Positions 46,626-58,246 are shown, numbered from the stretch's first letter. The stretch is DNA of 64,000 nucleotides from Voacanga thouarsii (GCA_026120185.1 JANUWF010001481.1:1183001-1247000), one strand, 5' to 3'. Notes: a model not told the origin generated them from the letters alone. A program made the numbers and translations.

Positions 46626-48944
46626 TGGCCGAATGATTTCTTCAACAATGGCCATACTTTCTTCATCTCTCTTGGACGAATCTAGTCTCCTAGGAGTTGA
46701 GATCCATTCAAAACTCCTTCAAGGTACTCATCAATCAAGTAAGCCCCTTCAACTCTCTTTTTAAATTCTAGATTCATATCTCTAGGGTAATATTGAAAGA
46801 AGATGGATTATGTTTGAGGTTTGAGCATGTATTGTTGTGATGAGTTGAGATTGAAGCATGAATGAATGTGTGTATATGATGGAGATGGGATTGATGCATG
46901 AGTTGATTGTCTTGGTTGATTGTATGATGTTTTTAGGGTTTAGTGCATGTCTCCATGTCATGAGTGGTATATGTGTACAAGCATGTTAGAGATTATGTCA
47001 CCTTTGGTGAATAGAATTTATATTCAAGTATGATTGTTAAAGCCATGAATATGTTTATGCTAGTAGAGGTTGGATCATGTCTTGGTAAATTTAGATCTAT
47101 GCCTTTATTCATGATTGGGATGATTTGATGAATTGAAGTGTAGTGTATGTTCATGATTGTGATTAGCAAGTGGAAATATGATCATGATCTAGTTGTCCCT
47201 AAGCTAATTTTATTTCATCAATAAAATAATTAATATTATAATTTTTGCTAGTAGATCTCGAAAACCCTAGAAAATATGAATTTGGGTCTTTTACATAAAA
47301 TAGTGATAATTTAGTCAAATAAATGATAGCTTTTATTACAGAAATAAAATATATAGATATTATATATAATAATAATATCAAGTAAAACTTTTTATATAAA
47401 TAATCATAATAAGTAAAATATTAATTTTGTGAGTATTATATTCATAAATACGATTAAAATTTATTATCTTTCAATTATTATCTTTTAATCAAACCCTATT
47501 AAAATTTACTTGCAACTAATTTTAGTTGCTAATTATTTTCTAACAATTAATTATCAATAGATTACTATTTTAAATAATTACATCTAGGTCCTAAGACCCT
47601 TCAATAAATGAACTCTAATTTATTTTTAGCAAAATTTAAACCTTCAACTTATTAGTACCTATTTCCCAAAACACTAATTATTTTAACTCTCAAATTAGAC
47701 TTAGCTTATAAACCCTTTTATTTATTATCTGGCCTTAAAGCTTAGGACACTAGGATCATAGTTGTAGTGAGTTGAGCTGGTTCTATTTGTGAAAGTGAAT
47801 TTTAGCTTGAGTTTGATTGTAGTTTATATTTACCCTAGGCGGGGTTAGGTCAGCTGTTAAAGACCTTTATTTTATCTCAAGCTAAGGATCAAGTAAGCTC
47901 CTGCATAAAACATGTTTAATGCAAAATGTTTATTATGGCAAGCCAAATGTAGAGTGCATGGACACTCATTTCTGTAAAGGCAATTGAGGATTGCCTCCTG
48001 TCTTATTTCCGTCAAACAAATTATTTGAAAATCAATAAGTAGATTTATTCAAACTCAAAACTCTTTCTAAAACTGATTTTGACAAAGACTTTGGAAACCT
48101 TTAATTGTCATTTTCAAGTGGAACTATGTTTTTTTCCTTTTTCCCCAAGTGGGGTAAATTACGTTGAGTACTCAATAAGGGTGGACTGCTAGGACTAGTC
48201 TTTAAAAGGTTAGGATGAGTCTCTCAGTAGTTGGCCACCTCTGAGGGGTAAGTCCTTCCCAGATAGGATGACAGTCCAGTAGGTCGTGCAGGTCCGAGCT
48301 AGCAGTTTTTCAGTCAAGTGACTGTGTGTTGCCGGAATAGACAACTGGTTGTTGTTTGGGTATAGAAAATGAGTATCTTGCCCGGTAGGCCAATCACCTA
48401 CCTTTTTTCAATCTGCACAAAGTGTGACATTCTGACTGGTTATGGGGCCCAACGTGTGGTAACCCATGACCACTTTTGAGTGGTTTATTTTATTGTATCT
48501 GTATGGTTGGAAAAGCCAAAACACTACTCTTGATTTTGACTATTGTTTATTGCTTGCCAGTATTTCTCTTATGAAGATTTTATACTTTGTATTCATGAAC
48601 TGTTTTCACTGGACACTCAAAGCGCACACGGACTTACTGAGATTTTTGTCTCATCAACCGTTTTACCGTGATTTTAGGTCGATCCTGCTGTGGGGATGAG
48701 TAGCTAGTTATTGCCTGCCTTGGAAGAAATGTTATTATTTATTTTTGTGTAATGCTTTGGGAGTTGAGAGTGAATAATTTTATTCTGGATTTGTTTTTGA
48801 ATTCTTGTGATGTAATAAGATTTAAGTTTAAATTATTATTTTTATTCCATTATGTTGATTGTGTATCCTAGTTATAAAGACCCCTTGTCCTTTGGAAGGG
48901 ACGACATCCCTAGCCCTGTTGGACTTAGGTAGTGGGGTGTTACA
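44643..48944 (+). mobile_element. Solo LTR A2 (4.3 kb), nested three deep
   Basis: It starts TGTGAAACCCTAG and ends GGGGTGTTACA. The target flanks are AAATG (44638-44642) and GAATA (48945-48949). The empty site in the sister LTR reads GAATG (40083-40087), so each flank has one G-to-A change. It matches solo LTR A1 throughout: tRNA-like stretch, (TC)n at 46600-46625, GGACTTACTGAGATTT module and end module GGACGACATCCC. It sits in the LTR of an element that itself sits in the Athila LTR. Confidence 0.92.
44890..44960 (+). other. tRNA-like segment in solo LTR A2
   Basis: TGGTTTAGTGG (box A fit) and GGGTTCAAATTCC (near box B), same spacing and same LTR offset as at 10504. Conserved between the two solo LTRs better than the surrounding sequence appears to be. 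Confidence 0.55.
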
Positions 48945-49723
48945 GAATAGAGGTCCAAAGAGTAAGTTTTGAAGTGCAATAAAAGAGGAATGGTGATCAG
49001 AATGCACCTGGCGCCAGGTCCACACTGGAGTAGGGTTCTGTTTCCAAAACACACCTAGTACCAAGTTCATCCAAAGCACCTGGAGCCAAGTCCATTTAGG
49101 CCCTGCCTTATTTTCCTCCATTTTCTTGTTTTGTTATGTTTTGTTCCCAATTAAATTCTCATGACTTTTATTGTATTTTAACCTATTTTAAAGGCATGTA
49201 ATAGGGCCTCAAAATATGTATTAAGGCCATTTAATAATTAGGTTCAGTTGGTTAAGTAGTTTAGGTCAATGCCACTATAACTATGCCATTATAACTCTTG
49301 TAACACAACTTTAGTATTTGTGGAAAGGAGAAATCAAAATTTTCTCTCTAGAAGGAGAGTTCTTGAGGCTGATCCTCTTGGGTAATGTCCATTAAACATC
49401 AAGACTAAATCAAAAGATTTAGTCATATCTTTGACCTTGCCTCTAAATCTTAAGGGATAATTTAAACTTCATCTCTATTCTATGTGGTAGGTTGCCTAGT
49501 GTGTTTGATAGAATTGAGTTAGGTATCTTCAAATTCTTATCCTTGGTGTTCTAATCTCTAGTTAGAGTAGGGTGTTAAGGTGCCTTTAAAATATAATAGA
49601 TTCACATTATCACAAGAGTATTAATTTCTTTACATTTTGGTATTCTTATGTGTGAGTTTGATAGGTTTCTTGATCTTGAGTTTAATCAACCTTATTGGAG
49701 CTTCCCAAGATCACATAAAAAAT

Positions 49724-50690
49724 AAAGAGATTCAGGGAAGAAAATAGGAGATTACTTGAATATCTCAAGAAGAAGAAGGAGGAGGCTTGTCTATGAGTTT
49801 GCTTTTCTTTTCTTTTTGTAATCCTATTTGTAATTCTTATGCTAAGATTTGACTTTTAATTGTAATGAAGGGTTGTACCCTATTTTTATGTTTAGGAATG
49901 ATGTATTTTCTTTAGATTTATGATTCTTGTTCTTTGGTATTTAGTTATTTGAGCTTATTTAGTTATCTTTGTCGAGTTGAATTTTGATTGATTTGCTTCA
50001 ATTAATTATTCTTCATTAATGATTTCGAGAGATAGGGTTAAGTTTAGAACACCCACTTAACTAATTTAACATTTATCATTTTCAATTAACTCAAGAGAGA
50101 GTTTAAGAATTAGGGCTAATGACCAAAGGGTTAATAAAATTGCCTAGAGATTGGGATCTGGATGATTTATGATGGTGAGTGATGATTAATGCACCCTTAG
50201 GTTTGATTGGTTAGGTAGAAATACCGATTAACTAAATTTGGGAGTAGAAATATCATAACTTGAGAGAGAGTAAGATTAATACTTGACTCACTCTAGAGCT
50301 TAGAATTAGGAATTATGGGTCCAATGAATGCTTATTTCTTACGTATTAAATGAGGGATTTCTTTTTGTTGCATAGGTTTTTTTCTTTCTTATTCCTTGAG
50401 AAAATTGTGACTCTCCCTTATGTAAAAACATGACTTTTCTCCTATTGTACGTGGTGTTATGCACCTCACATTTATATTTGGCTAGACAATGAGAAAAAAA
50501 ATGAAGTAGGGGTAGTAGTCATGTTCCCTAAGATTCTTCGATACATGCCAACACCGCTAGACTACACGATAGGTGTACTTGTCTATATGTATGTGTTGTG
50601 GGATTCTTAATGGTATTTTAATTATTAAAACTTTTGTGTAAATGAAGCACAATTGACTTGGATTTTCTATATGCACAAACACGCGCATAA
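49724..50690 (+). repeat. Athila 3' LTR, right part
   Basis: Continuation of the LTR begun at 38847. It contains AAGAAGAAGGAGGAGGC, also seen (minus strand) in the LTR at 58247-59784, so the two LTR families are related. The end GCGCATAA pairs with the TGAT start (expected ATCA). The following TAGGT would be the target duplication, but the left one is not in the window. Confidence 0.72.
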
Positions 50691-50722
50691 TAGGTTTAAT
50701 TCATTAAATATTGCACCACCAT

Positions 50723-50960
50723 AGCACATGAACAAGAAATTTCTAGGCCTAATCTAAATGTACTTAGTAGACCTCAAGAAGAACCAATTGATACTAGGAC
50801 TTTATGTGAGGACATACCTGCTATGATTAGAAATATACAAAATGGGTTAGTGAACATGAAATAGGAGTTAATTAACGAGATTAAGAAATCATTATTGTCA
50901 ATCTTCTACCGTGGTACAATGAAGAGGGTAAGAACAGGTTGAGGCCTCTAGTCCCAGATT
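50723..50960 (+). pseudogene. Ty3/gypsy gag N-terminal fragment
   Basis: It reads HEQEISRPNLNVLSRPQEEP, IDTRTLCEDIPAMIRNIQNG and LVNMK-stop-ELINEIKKS. It corresponds to HEPELPRPNPSGPGGPQEEP, LDARG and QAMMRTIQSEF on the minus strand at 920-750. It is thus the same gag family at the opposite end of the nest. Cut by a copia LTR at 50978. Confidence 0.65.
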
Positions 50961-50977
50961 GAGGGATGGTTTGTTAC

Positions 50978-52636
50978 TGTTATGCCCTAGAGGCAATCAC
51001 ATGTATTTTGTATATTACATATTTGTTTAATAATACAAGGCATTCTTGATCTTTCAGTTTGTTTTATTTATACTTTGTGTGAATATAACTGTTAGATAAA
51101 GTTCCAAGTACAATACTGTGTTAAGGAAATATGATAAAGATCATAATGTGAGGTTCATATTACACTTAATAGTATTTGTACTTAAATTATCCCTAGTCAC
51201 AGTATTAATGAGATAGGACATCATTAATACATTAAGACTAATACGTGTTAAACTTCCTGATTTGATCAGGAGGTGGTTCTCACATCTGTAATTATTATGA
51301 TATTCAAAGTTAATATGTGAAAGCTTGTTACTTGAACAAGTATATTGGATGACCTAACTATGAGATAATCACATGGATAACTATTTAGTGCCAGGAACAG
51401 AATCTTGTTATAGCAAACGTGCAAGTATCCTTAAATTTGAGATCTACAAGGTACTTTTTTTTGCTGAGTATTATTCTTTAATTCAAATCTTTGGAGTCAG
51501 ATCAAGGGCCACCTATAAGATAGCTATTGAGTATAACATGAGGCAAACAAAAGTAGTCGAGATGATCAATAAAGGATTTACCACTCCTAATAGTAGGGGT
51601 GAATATCTCACAGCCACTTGTTGGAATCACTACTCGAGAAGTCCTTGGCCAAGGCCATTGTATATTGGAAATAGTTCCGATTGATACTTATAATAAGTAG
51701 TAGATTTTAGGAACAAGTACTAAAATATTCTGGGAGTTAGCACTAATTCCATACTCCAAACCGAATGAGTTATTTTATGGTTAAATGAGTTTATTACACT
51801 GTTATTTGCTATTGAAAGGTTCATGTCAAGCCACTTGACTTTCTGGACTTTTAGGTGGTCATAATGTATTGCTAGATACCGCTCATAATCTGTTGAATAT
51901 GAATTTATTAATTAAAGAATTAATAACTCAATCCCATTTAGAATTAAGAAGTTAATTCTAATTATCACGGGTTATTAATCCTAAATATGTTTGGATTAAT
52001 TCATATTTTATTACCAATAGACTAGGAAACCTCATAAACCACACACAATAAAGGTTTGAGTACTCAATATATTATTTGATAATATTATAGGGTTAATTGT
52101 GAGAAGAAAATAATCTTATGGGTGAAATATAAGTTTGTTATACAAACTTTAAGGATTTAATTGTATTTAATTAAACCTTGAAGGACTTAGTTGAAATTAA
52201 TCCTAAAACCTATAGAAAATAGGAAAAACATTTTCCTTTATAGATAGACATTGAAACAAGTTCTGTACGTGTCATCTTCTTCCGTTCTCTTCTCTAATTA
52301 AAACCCTTGCTGCTATATTGTTCTACTAACACAAAACTAAATGACTTGGTGAGTGCTCAAACCTTGTGAGGATTTCTATCATAGACAATGCTATCCTTGG
52401 ATTGTAGTGGCTCGGTTTAAATGTTCCAAATAAGAGTTTTTTGTTTGTTCAAGATCATGGGGTTCACTGGATCGCGCCATCAACATCCAGGAGAAAGTTT
52501 TAAAATCTACTCACAGCAAAGGTAAATACTGTACCAAAGCTTTTGCCCATTTTATTCACAGACATGTGGTCTTGGGATTGGAATTCAATTTTTTTCCGCT
52601 GCGTTTTATGATAATGCATGACCAGGGTTCCTAACA
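50978..52636 (+). repeat. 5' LTR of Ty1/copia element 2 (1.66 kb)
   Basis: It begins TGTTATGCCCTAGAGG and ends GGTTCCTAACA, with short inverted ends TGTTA/TAACA. The PBS follows one base later. No 3' LTR is in the window. Confidence 0.85.
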
Positions 52637-52637
52637 G

Positions 52638-52650
52638 TGGTATCAGAGAC
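52638..52650 (+). promoter_or_regulatory. PBS of copia element 2
   Basis: TGGTATCAGAGAC matches the initiator-Met type PBS at its first eleven bases and directly follows the LTR. Confidence 0.8.
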
Positions 52651-53112
52651 TCTATGTTTGTGATTTTAATGGGTTCTTTTAATGCTATGAAATTGTTTCG
52701 AGCATGCTTCTGGGTGTTGTTTACCGAGACATTTTCACAATTTTTCATGAACTTAGTTCTTCATTATGTATTGTGAACACACTAATTTATGGATTTTGAA
52801 TAAACTATTTTGTGGGTTGTGGGTTAACATTCATTGTTTTTGTAATGGTTAGAGATATGGTTTGGAAAACCTTTGTTGATTTGTGTTTCAAGAAAAAATG
52901 ATTTTTTTTTTTTTGAAAAAATATTGCAAGTTTTGTTCTATACAGAAAGCAATTTTGTGGATTTGTTTCTGCAAAGAAATTGTTCTTCGTTAGTTTGTTT
53001 CTGTTTTCTAATGAATAGAGAGTGAAGATATTGTTTTTCTTTGCATTGAATGTAGGAGTAGTCTTCTGTAAAATGCCGAAGAAGACGACCGAAAAAATTG
53101 TTAGAAAAAACG

Positions 53113-53165
<53 letters not shown>

Positions 53166-55088
53166 TTAGCCCAAGCTGTCGGCGGCTCACTGGAAGCCAA
53201 GACGCGATTTGCGGCACAAGCCACCCAAGCCGCGGCTGGACTTGGGATTGTTTACTTGCAATACGTGGGAGGCATATGCAATGCCTCCCGCGGATGCAAC
53301 TCTATTTTATAAAAAATAATAATAATAAAATCTTTTGTCTTTTGTTTGTTTTCTATTTTTGGTCCTTTATTGATAGCCCACGTTTACTTTTTCCTTCCAA
53401 AAAGCACTCGAATTTCCCCAAAATTTCACTTTGGGACTAATGGAATTAATTCCCAAATTTTAATTTTGGAAATTAATATACTTTTCTAGAATTTTGATTT
53501 TAGATTATATATTATTTAATTCCTAAAATATGATTTTAGCAATAAGTATATTTTTAGAATATTGATTTTAGATTATATATTATTTTAATTCCTAAAATAT
53601 CATTTTAGCAATTAATATATTTTTAAAATATTAATTTTAGATTATTTATTATTTTAATTCCTAAAATATGATTTTTAGTAATTAATACATTTTCTAAAAT
53701 ATTAATTTTAGATTATATTTTTTTAATTCCTAAAATATGATTTTAGCAATTAATAGATTTTTTAAAACATTAATTTTAGATTATTTTTTTTAATTCCTAA
53801 AATATGAATTTAGCAATTAGTATATTTTCTAAAACATTAATTTTAGATTAATATTATTTTAATTCTTAAAATATGATTTTAGCAATTAATATATATTCAA
53901 AACCCAAAAATTTGTTTTTGGAAGTTTATATTTTATATAAATTTATCTGGGAATTTCCAAATTTTGATTTTGGAAACTTTTGTTAGTTTCTAAAATTTGA
54001 TTTTAGAAATTAATATATATTTTCTAAAATTCTGATTTTAGATTTTATTTCTAAAATAGTGATTTTGGAATTGTATGCTATGTTTTATTTTGTTTAGTGT
54101 GTTTTGAGCATGATATTAGCATAGTGGATGGTTATAGACTAAGACCAAAAATATTTTTTCATGCATCTTTTACAGTTTTGATTTTAATAAAATATGGCAT
54201 GCATGTCCTGCCTTCTCTATTATTCTTGTGTAATTTCTCTTCTCATCTAAACTCTACTAGAATGTAACTCAGTGTTTCTTTACTTAGGAAACTTATGCAA
54301 CTAGATCACATAGGTTAGATAGAGTATGAAAAATTATTTACAAGACAATGGAGATGGTGATCAAAACAAGGCAAGAGGGTAAGACCTTCTACTTATATCA
54401 TGCATGAACACAAAAAATTGACCATATTAATTTCTTTCGTGGCTTGAGGAAACTAATTTAGGAAAAGTCCATAACTGTACTACGTAATTATGTTTTATGC
54501 CATGTATATATAATGATATTATGCATGCTATGTATAAGACCATCAATATAAACAAATCCCTCAAAAAATATTTAATCTAAAGCCTTCTGTTAACATAGCA
54601 AGAACGAGAATTCTTTTTCGAGATTAGGTTGTTTGGCATACCCAAGCTTACTCGATATTGAGCATGTTCAAGTTATGGAATGTGATTCCAGATTAATTGG
54701 TTGAATTTAACTAATATCTTTATTCCGATTGGGCATACCCAAGCATAAAGAATATTAGAGACTAAGTTGGGGTAGCACTAAATCCTTTAAGACTAAAAGA
54801 TGTTAATCATCTAACAATCCAGTAGTTACATTTGATGTAATTGGTATCGAATACCTACCATTAAACTTAAGAGTGATTTGTTAGGCATATCCAAGGTTAT
54901 TCTAAATAAATTGGATACTGGTCCACTAGGAAAGCTTCCAACGGGCTTTCCCAGATCAATAGTGAGGACTATTGGATTGAGTATAATAGTGGAATAAAAT
55001 GCGCTTAATTAAAAACCTAATTATGTTCATTACATGTGCACATACATTACGCTAACTTCCCTATGTTTACATCTAGGTCATCTACATC
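52651..55088 (+). other. Long repeat-rich leader of copia element 2
   Basis: About 2.4 kb without a gene. It holds an (AT)n run at 53115-53162, then a GC-rich patch at 53169-53305 unlike its surroundings. An array of AT-rich hairpin units follows at about 53430-54060. The final part (54100-55080) is ordinary AT-rich DNA. Confidence 0.6.
53430..54060 (+). repeat. Tandem hairpin repeat array (about 68-bp period)
   Basis: At least six copies, about 65-70 bp apart (starts near 53520, 53589, 53656, 53727, 53791, 53860), carry TTCCTAAAATATGATTTTAG. Each unit holds two palindromes: CTAAAAT-ATG-ATTTTAG and TCTAAAAT-ATTA-ATTTTAGA. Degraded units flank the core on both sides. The array lies in the leader RNA of the element. 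Confidence 0.8.
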
Positions 55089-55862
55089 ATGATAACAAAC
55101 TTGAACTTACGTAGCATTTTGGAAATGAACAAACTTATCGAGTCAAATTTTCTAGACTGGGATAGAAACTTGATAATTGTTCTCAAGTCGAAAAAGTTGC
55201 TCTACATGCTAGAGGCTCCCATTTCGCCACCACCAGCTCAAGATACTCATGCTAATGAGCATTCTATCCACAAAATGCATGAAAAGGACAGTGACATAGC
55301 ATACTGTGTGATGTTGGCGTCAATGATCCTTGAACTACAAGAACAGCATGAGCATATGAATGCTTACTCGATCATTTTTACATTTTTGAGAACTGTTTGA
55401 TGCCCAAGCCAGAACGAAGAGCTATGAGATCTCAAAACAACTGCACCATTCTAAAATGGCTAAGGGTACTTCTGTGGCCACTCATAGGCTAAAAATGTTG
55501 AGCTTAATTGAGAAGCTCCGGTCTCTTGGGTTTGTGATGGACAATGAATTAACTATCATTGCTCTACAATCTTTGCCAATTAGTTTTTTTCATAATTTGT
55601 GATTAACTATCAGATGAACAAGATTGAGTCCACTATACCCAAGCTGATCAATCTTCTCAAAACTACAGAATCCTCCATGAAGAAGGAATCCAATTCAATC
55701 ATATTGGTAGAATCTTCCTCTTCTAAGGAAAAAGTTCCTAAGAAGAAGAAGAAGCCTCCTACTAAGCCCAGTGGTGGTATGAAGAAGAAAGAGGCAGCCA
55801 CTAAAGGCTCATGACATTACCGTGGAAAGATTGGACATTCGAGGTGTAACTACAAAGCCTAT
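55089..55862 (+). pseudogene. Ty1/copia gag remnant (element 2)
   Basis: It starts MITNLNLRSILEMNKLIESN, then FLDWDRNLIIVLKSKKLLYM, the hallmark of copia gag (W-x-R-N-L region). DIAYCVMLASMILELQEQHE follows. After frameshifts come MINYQMNKIESTIPKLINLL, a Lys-rich stretch (KEKVPKKKKKPPTKP) and a degraded zinc knuckle (HYRGKIGHSRCNYKAYC) at about 55813. The gene stops abruptly at 55862, where a foreign LTR end begins. Protease sequence of the same kind reappears at 59785. Confidence 0.85.
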
Positions 55863-56280
55863 TGTTGGGTATCTCTCGCATATAATATATGGCGCAGCGG
55901 AAAAATAAGAACGAGATACCAACCCAAGATCCAATATGTGTGGAAAACAAGACATAAAGAGATCAAAGGTAACAACTTTTTACCTTTCTTTGATCGTCTA
56001 AAGAATAAAAATTTTCTTCTTCAAGTTGAGGCGCGATTCAGCAATCCTCTTGATCAAACACCACGAGAGTTGAACGTCCAACCACTATAATCACAGTGTG
56101 TGATTATCTCTAATAAAAATCCACATAGAGGAACACTCAAGCACCAATATTTCTATGCTAGCAGAAACAACAATGGCGGCTAGAGTTATGATCAATATCA
56201 ATTAGAGAGACAGAAGAAAGAATGTCATGAGTTGCCCTAGGGTTTGGAGTTGTTTTTCGTGTGTATTCCAGCTTTGATTT
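55863..56280 (-). repeat. Copia-type LTR 3' end (minus), fragment
   Basis: Plus strand TGTTGGGTATCTCTCGC and GGCGCAGCGGAAAAATAAG resemble the reverse complement of the U5 end of many copia LTRs (minus strand ends ATACCCAACA). There is no PBS next to it and no second end that I can place, so it is either a solo LTR or a fragment. The right limit is approximate. Confidence 0.4.
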
Positions 56281-58220
56281 GTTCTCACTTCATCAATTTC
56301 AAAATAATATTTCCAATGCTTTCTTTATTCAAGACAACAAAACATATGCTACTATACCTTTCATAACAAATGCAAGACTTGTGTAAGTGAAGAATGACTA
56401 GTAGAACCATCCCAATACCTAACATCATTCTCAAAACTTTGGAAAGAAATTAGTTCAAAAGAAATATGCATTCCATAAGCTTACTTTTCATACACTCTCT
56501 CCACTAATCCGAGACATATCATGATTCTACTTAGGTCAAGTAGGACTTTTAAGCTTGTAATGTAAGGCTACAGGGATTGTAATGTAGCTGTCAAATGAAG
56601 GATATAGGAAAATCAAATATTAAAGAAGACGAGAATTTGCAAGAAAAGGATAAACAAAATATACCAAGAAATTCCAAACTTTTCTTACTCTCCTATCACA
56701 AAATCAATCAAAAACCCATAACCTTGTATAGAAATCATAGTACAGTTCAAGCAAATCTTGCATTCATTTTATCAATTATTCTTAACTCATTAATAATTTT
56801 GCACAGGATCATTAAAATTTCAGCAATTCTTATTCCAACTCAACCAACAGTCTTCCTGTGCCCTTCTCTTCTTTTTCTTTCAGCTTTTCTTTCTTTTTCT
56901 CTTCTTTTCACATGCTGCTTTTGTTTGTTTCTCAGTTTCTTTTTTCAACATTTTCTAGCAGCTTTTTGTTTTTCTCAATTTCTCTTTCTTTTTTTCTTTT
57001 TCTTTTCTCCTTTCACAACTCCACACATGACGCATAACTGAAAGTAACAAGTCATGACATTTACACAAGTATTTTCCTCACAATTCTTCTACTTGTACTT
57101 TTATCCATCAAGAGCAATCAAAGAATTGGAAGAATTATCAAAATCTCAGAAAGAAGTAATGGATAAAGAATGATAATGGGTTTTAAGTAAGAAATCAACA
57201 ATTTAGGCTCAAAATAGGCATTGGGGATAATATAAAATAGGTAGGCTTGAAAAGATCAAACTATCCAAAGAAGGTCTATTACCGTCATCCTTAAGTTAAA
57301 TCATGAATGTCTTTCTTATTTCGTCTCGAGAGGTATTCAAGTAAGTTCTAGAATGCTCAAAGAATTTTAGCAGAGAAAACAGGTTTAAGAACAATGTAAA
57401 GCATTTGATCAAGAACTACTTAGTCCAAGTGCGTACAAAAAGTCATACATAAGCCACAAATGATGTAAAACATATGCTCTATGATCTATCACAAAGACAT
57501 GAATTAAAAATACATTTTGAAAGCTCCAACAAATCAGAAAAAACTTTGAAAAAATGCTCAAAAGGTTCAAAGAATTTCAAGAAGAATGAATGAAGCATAG
57601 AAGAATTCTCATTCTAACTACTCCCCTATATTTAAACTGGACATTGTCCTCAATGGCCAAACAAATAGAGCAAGGAAATATTGCCACAGGACCAAAAATA
57701 AAGGAGAAAAGAGAAGAAAGAAAATAATTCCATTCATTGTGCATTCTTCTCCAAAAGAGTTGAATTCCAGCAGAAATGAGTATTGTCAAAGTACCTAGAA
57801 AGAAAAATAAACAAAAGAAACACACCAAAGAATAAAAACTAGAAAAGAAAAATAAGCAAAAAGTAAAGAAAATAGTACTAAAAAGAAAAGTACAAGAAAT
57901 AACTAGAAAAGTCATGAAAATATAAAGGAAAAAGAAAGTGACAAGTAGGAACAAGTGCAGAAAAACATCAGTCATTAAAAGGAGAAAGTTAATCAAGGCT
58001 AACACCTAGAAAAGACAAGAAGAAAGTTAGATAATGGAATTCACAATTCAAACAAAATAAAAAAAAACAAATTAGTTAATTAAACATCAGTCAAAGTTAG
58101 TAAATTCGATTACAAAGATACACAAGATACAAAAGATGGCATCTTTTTACAAAAAGAACAATTGTACAAATTTACATATTTATATGGTTAAATCAACAAA
58201 ATCTAAGCTTTCATGATATT
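56281..58220 (-). other. Internal region of a minus-strand Athila derivative, gag-pol missing
   Basis: On the minus strand the PBS (58221-58240) is followed after only about 590 bases by GAGGACAATGTCC and TTAAATATAGGGGAGTAG (57618-57635), the tract that normally follows integrase. All of gag-pol is thus absent. The remaining sequence down to about 56280 is non-coding. Open frames here come from A-rich or T-rich composition. Confidence 0.5.
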
Positions 58221-58240
58221 GTTCCCCAACAATGACGCTA
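58221..58240 (-). promoter_or_regulatory. Athila-type PBS (minus strand)
   Basis: The minus strand reads TAGCGTCATTGTTGGGGAAC, a degraded form of the TGGCGCCGTTGCCGGGGA family. It is separated from the LTR end by AGTTTT, as at 8036-8041. Confidence 0.72.
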
Positions 58241-58246
58241 AAAACT

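Larger units (their letters stand above)
39760..49718 (+). mobile_element. Non-autonomous LTR element with gag and protease only
   Basis: The structure is 5' LTR 39760-40870, PBS 40873-40884, gag and protease, purine tract 44301-44314 and 3' LTR 44315-49718, the last enlarged by solo LTR A2. The flanks AAAAC (39755-39759) and AAAAT (49719-49723) are a 5-bp target duplication with one change. No RT, RNase H or integrase is present, so mobility would depend on another gypsy element. It lies inside the Athila 3' LTR. The LTRs differ at about one base in ten by eye, so it is old. Confidence 0.82.
44315..49718 (+). repeat. 3' LTR of the gag-protease element, split by solo LTR A2
   Basis: TGATAGGAAAC to GATCACATAA, matching the 5' LTR. 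Without the 4.3-kb insertion it is about 1.1 kb. Three palindrome copies (one perfect CACCTGGCGCCAGGTCC at about 49005) lie at 49005-49095. Confidence 0.87.
7626..50690 (+). mobile_element. Ancient Athila-type Ty3/gypsy element, heavily nested
   Basis: I read this as one host element. A 5' LTR remnant (7626-8035) and PBS (8042-8059) come first. Gag-pol follows, present twice because of an internal duplication (14554-22787 and 23912-28541). Then come a post-integrase region (28542-29213 and 38241-38831), a polypurine tract (38832-38844) and a 3' LTR (38847-39759 plus 49724-50690). The 5' LTR remnant aligns with 50281-50690. Later insertions are solo LTRs B, A1 and C, a copia element and a gag-protease element. 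Removing them leaves a normal Athila order. The 5' part of the 5' LTR is missing, so no target-site duplication can be checked. Single-element assembly is inference; each part is visible. Confidence 0.65.

Noticed and set aside
53022..53312. Open frame with a long Ile-Tyr repeat
   Set aside because: It is a translation of the (AT)n microsatellite and the GC patch beside it; no protein family is visible.
57577..58005. 142-codon hydrophobic Phe/Leu-rich minus-strand frame
   Set aside because: It arises from A-rich plus-strand sequence inside the Athila derivative; composition alone explains it.
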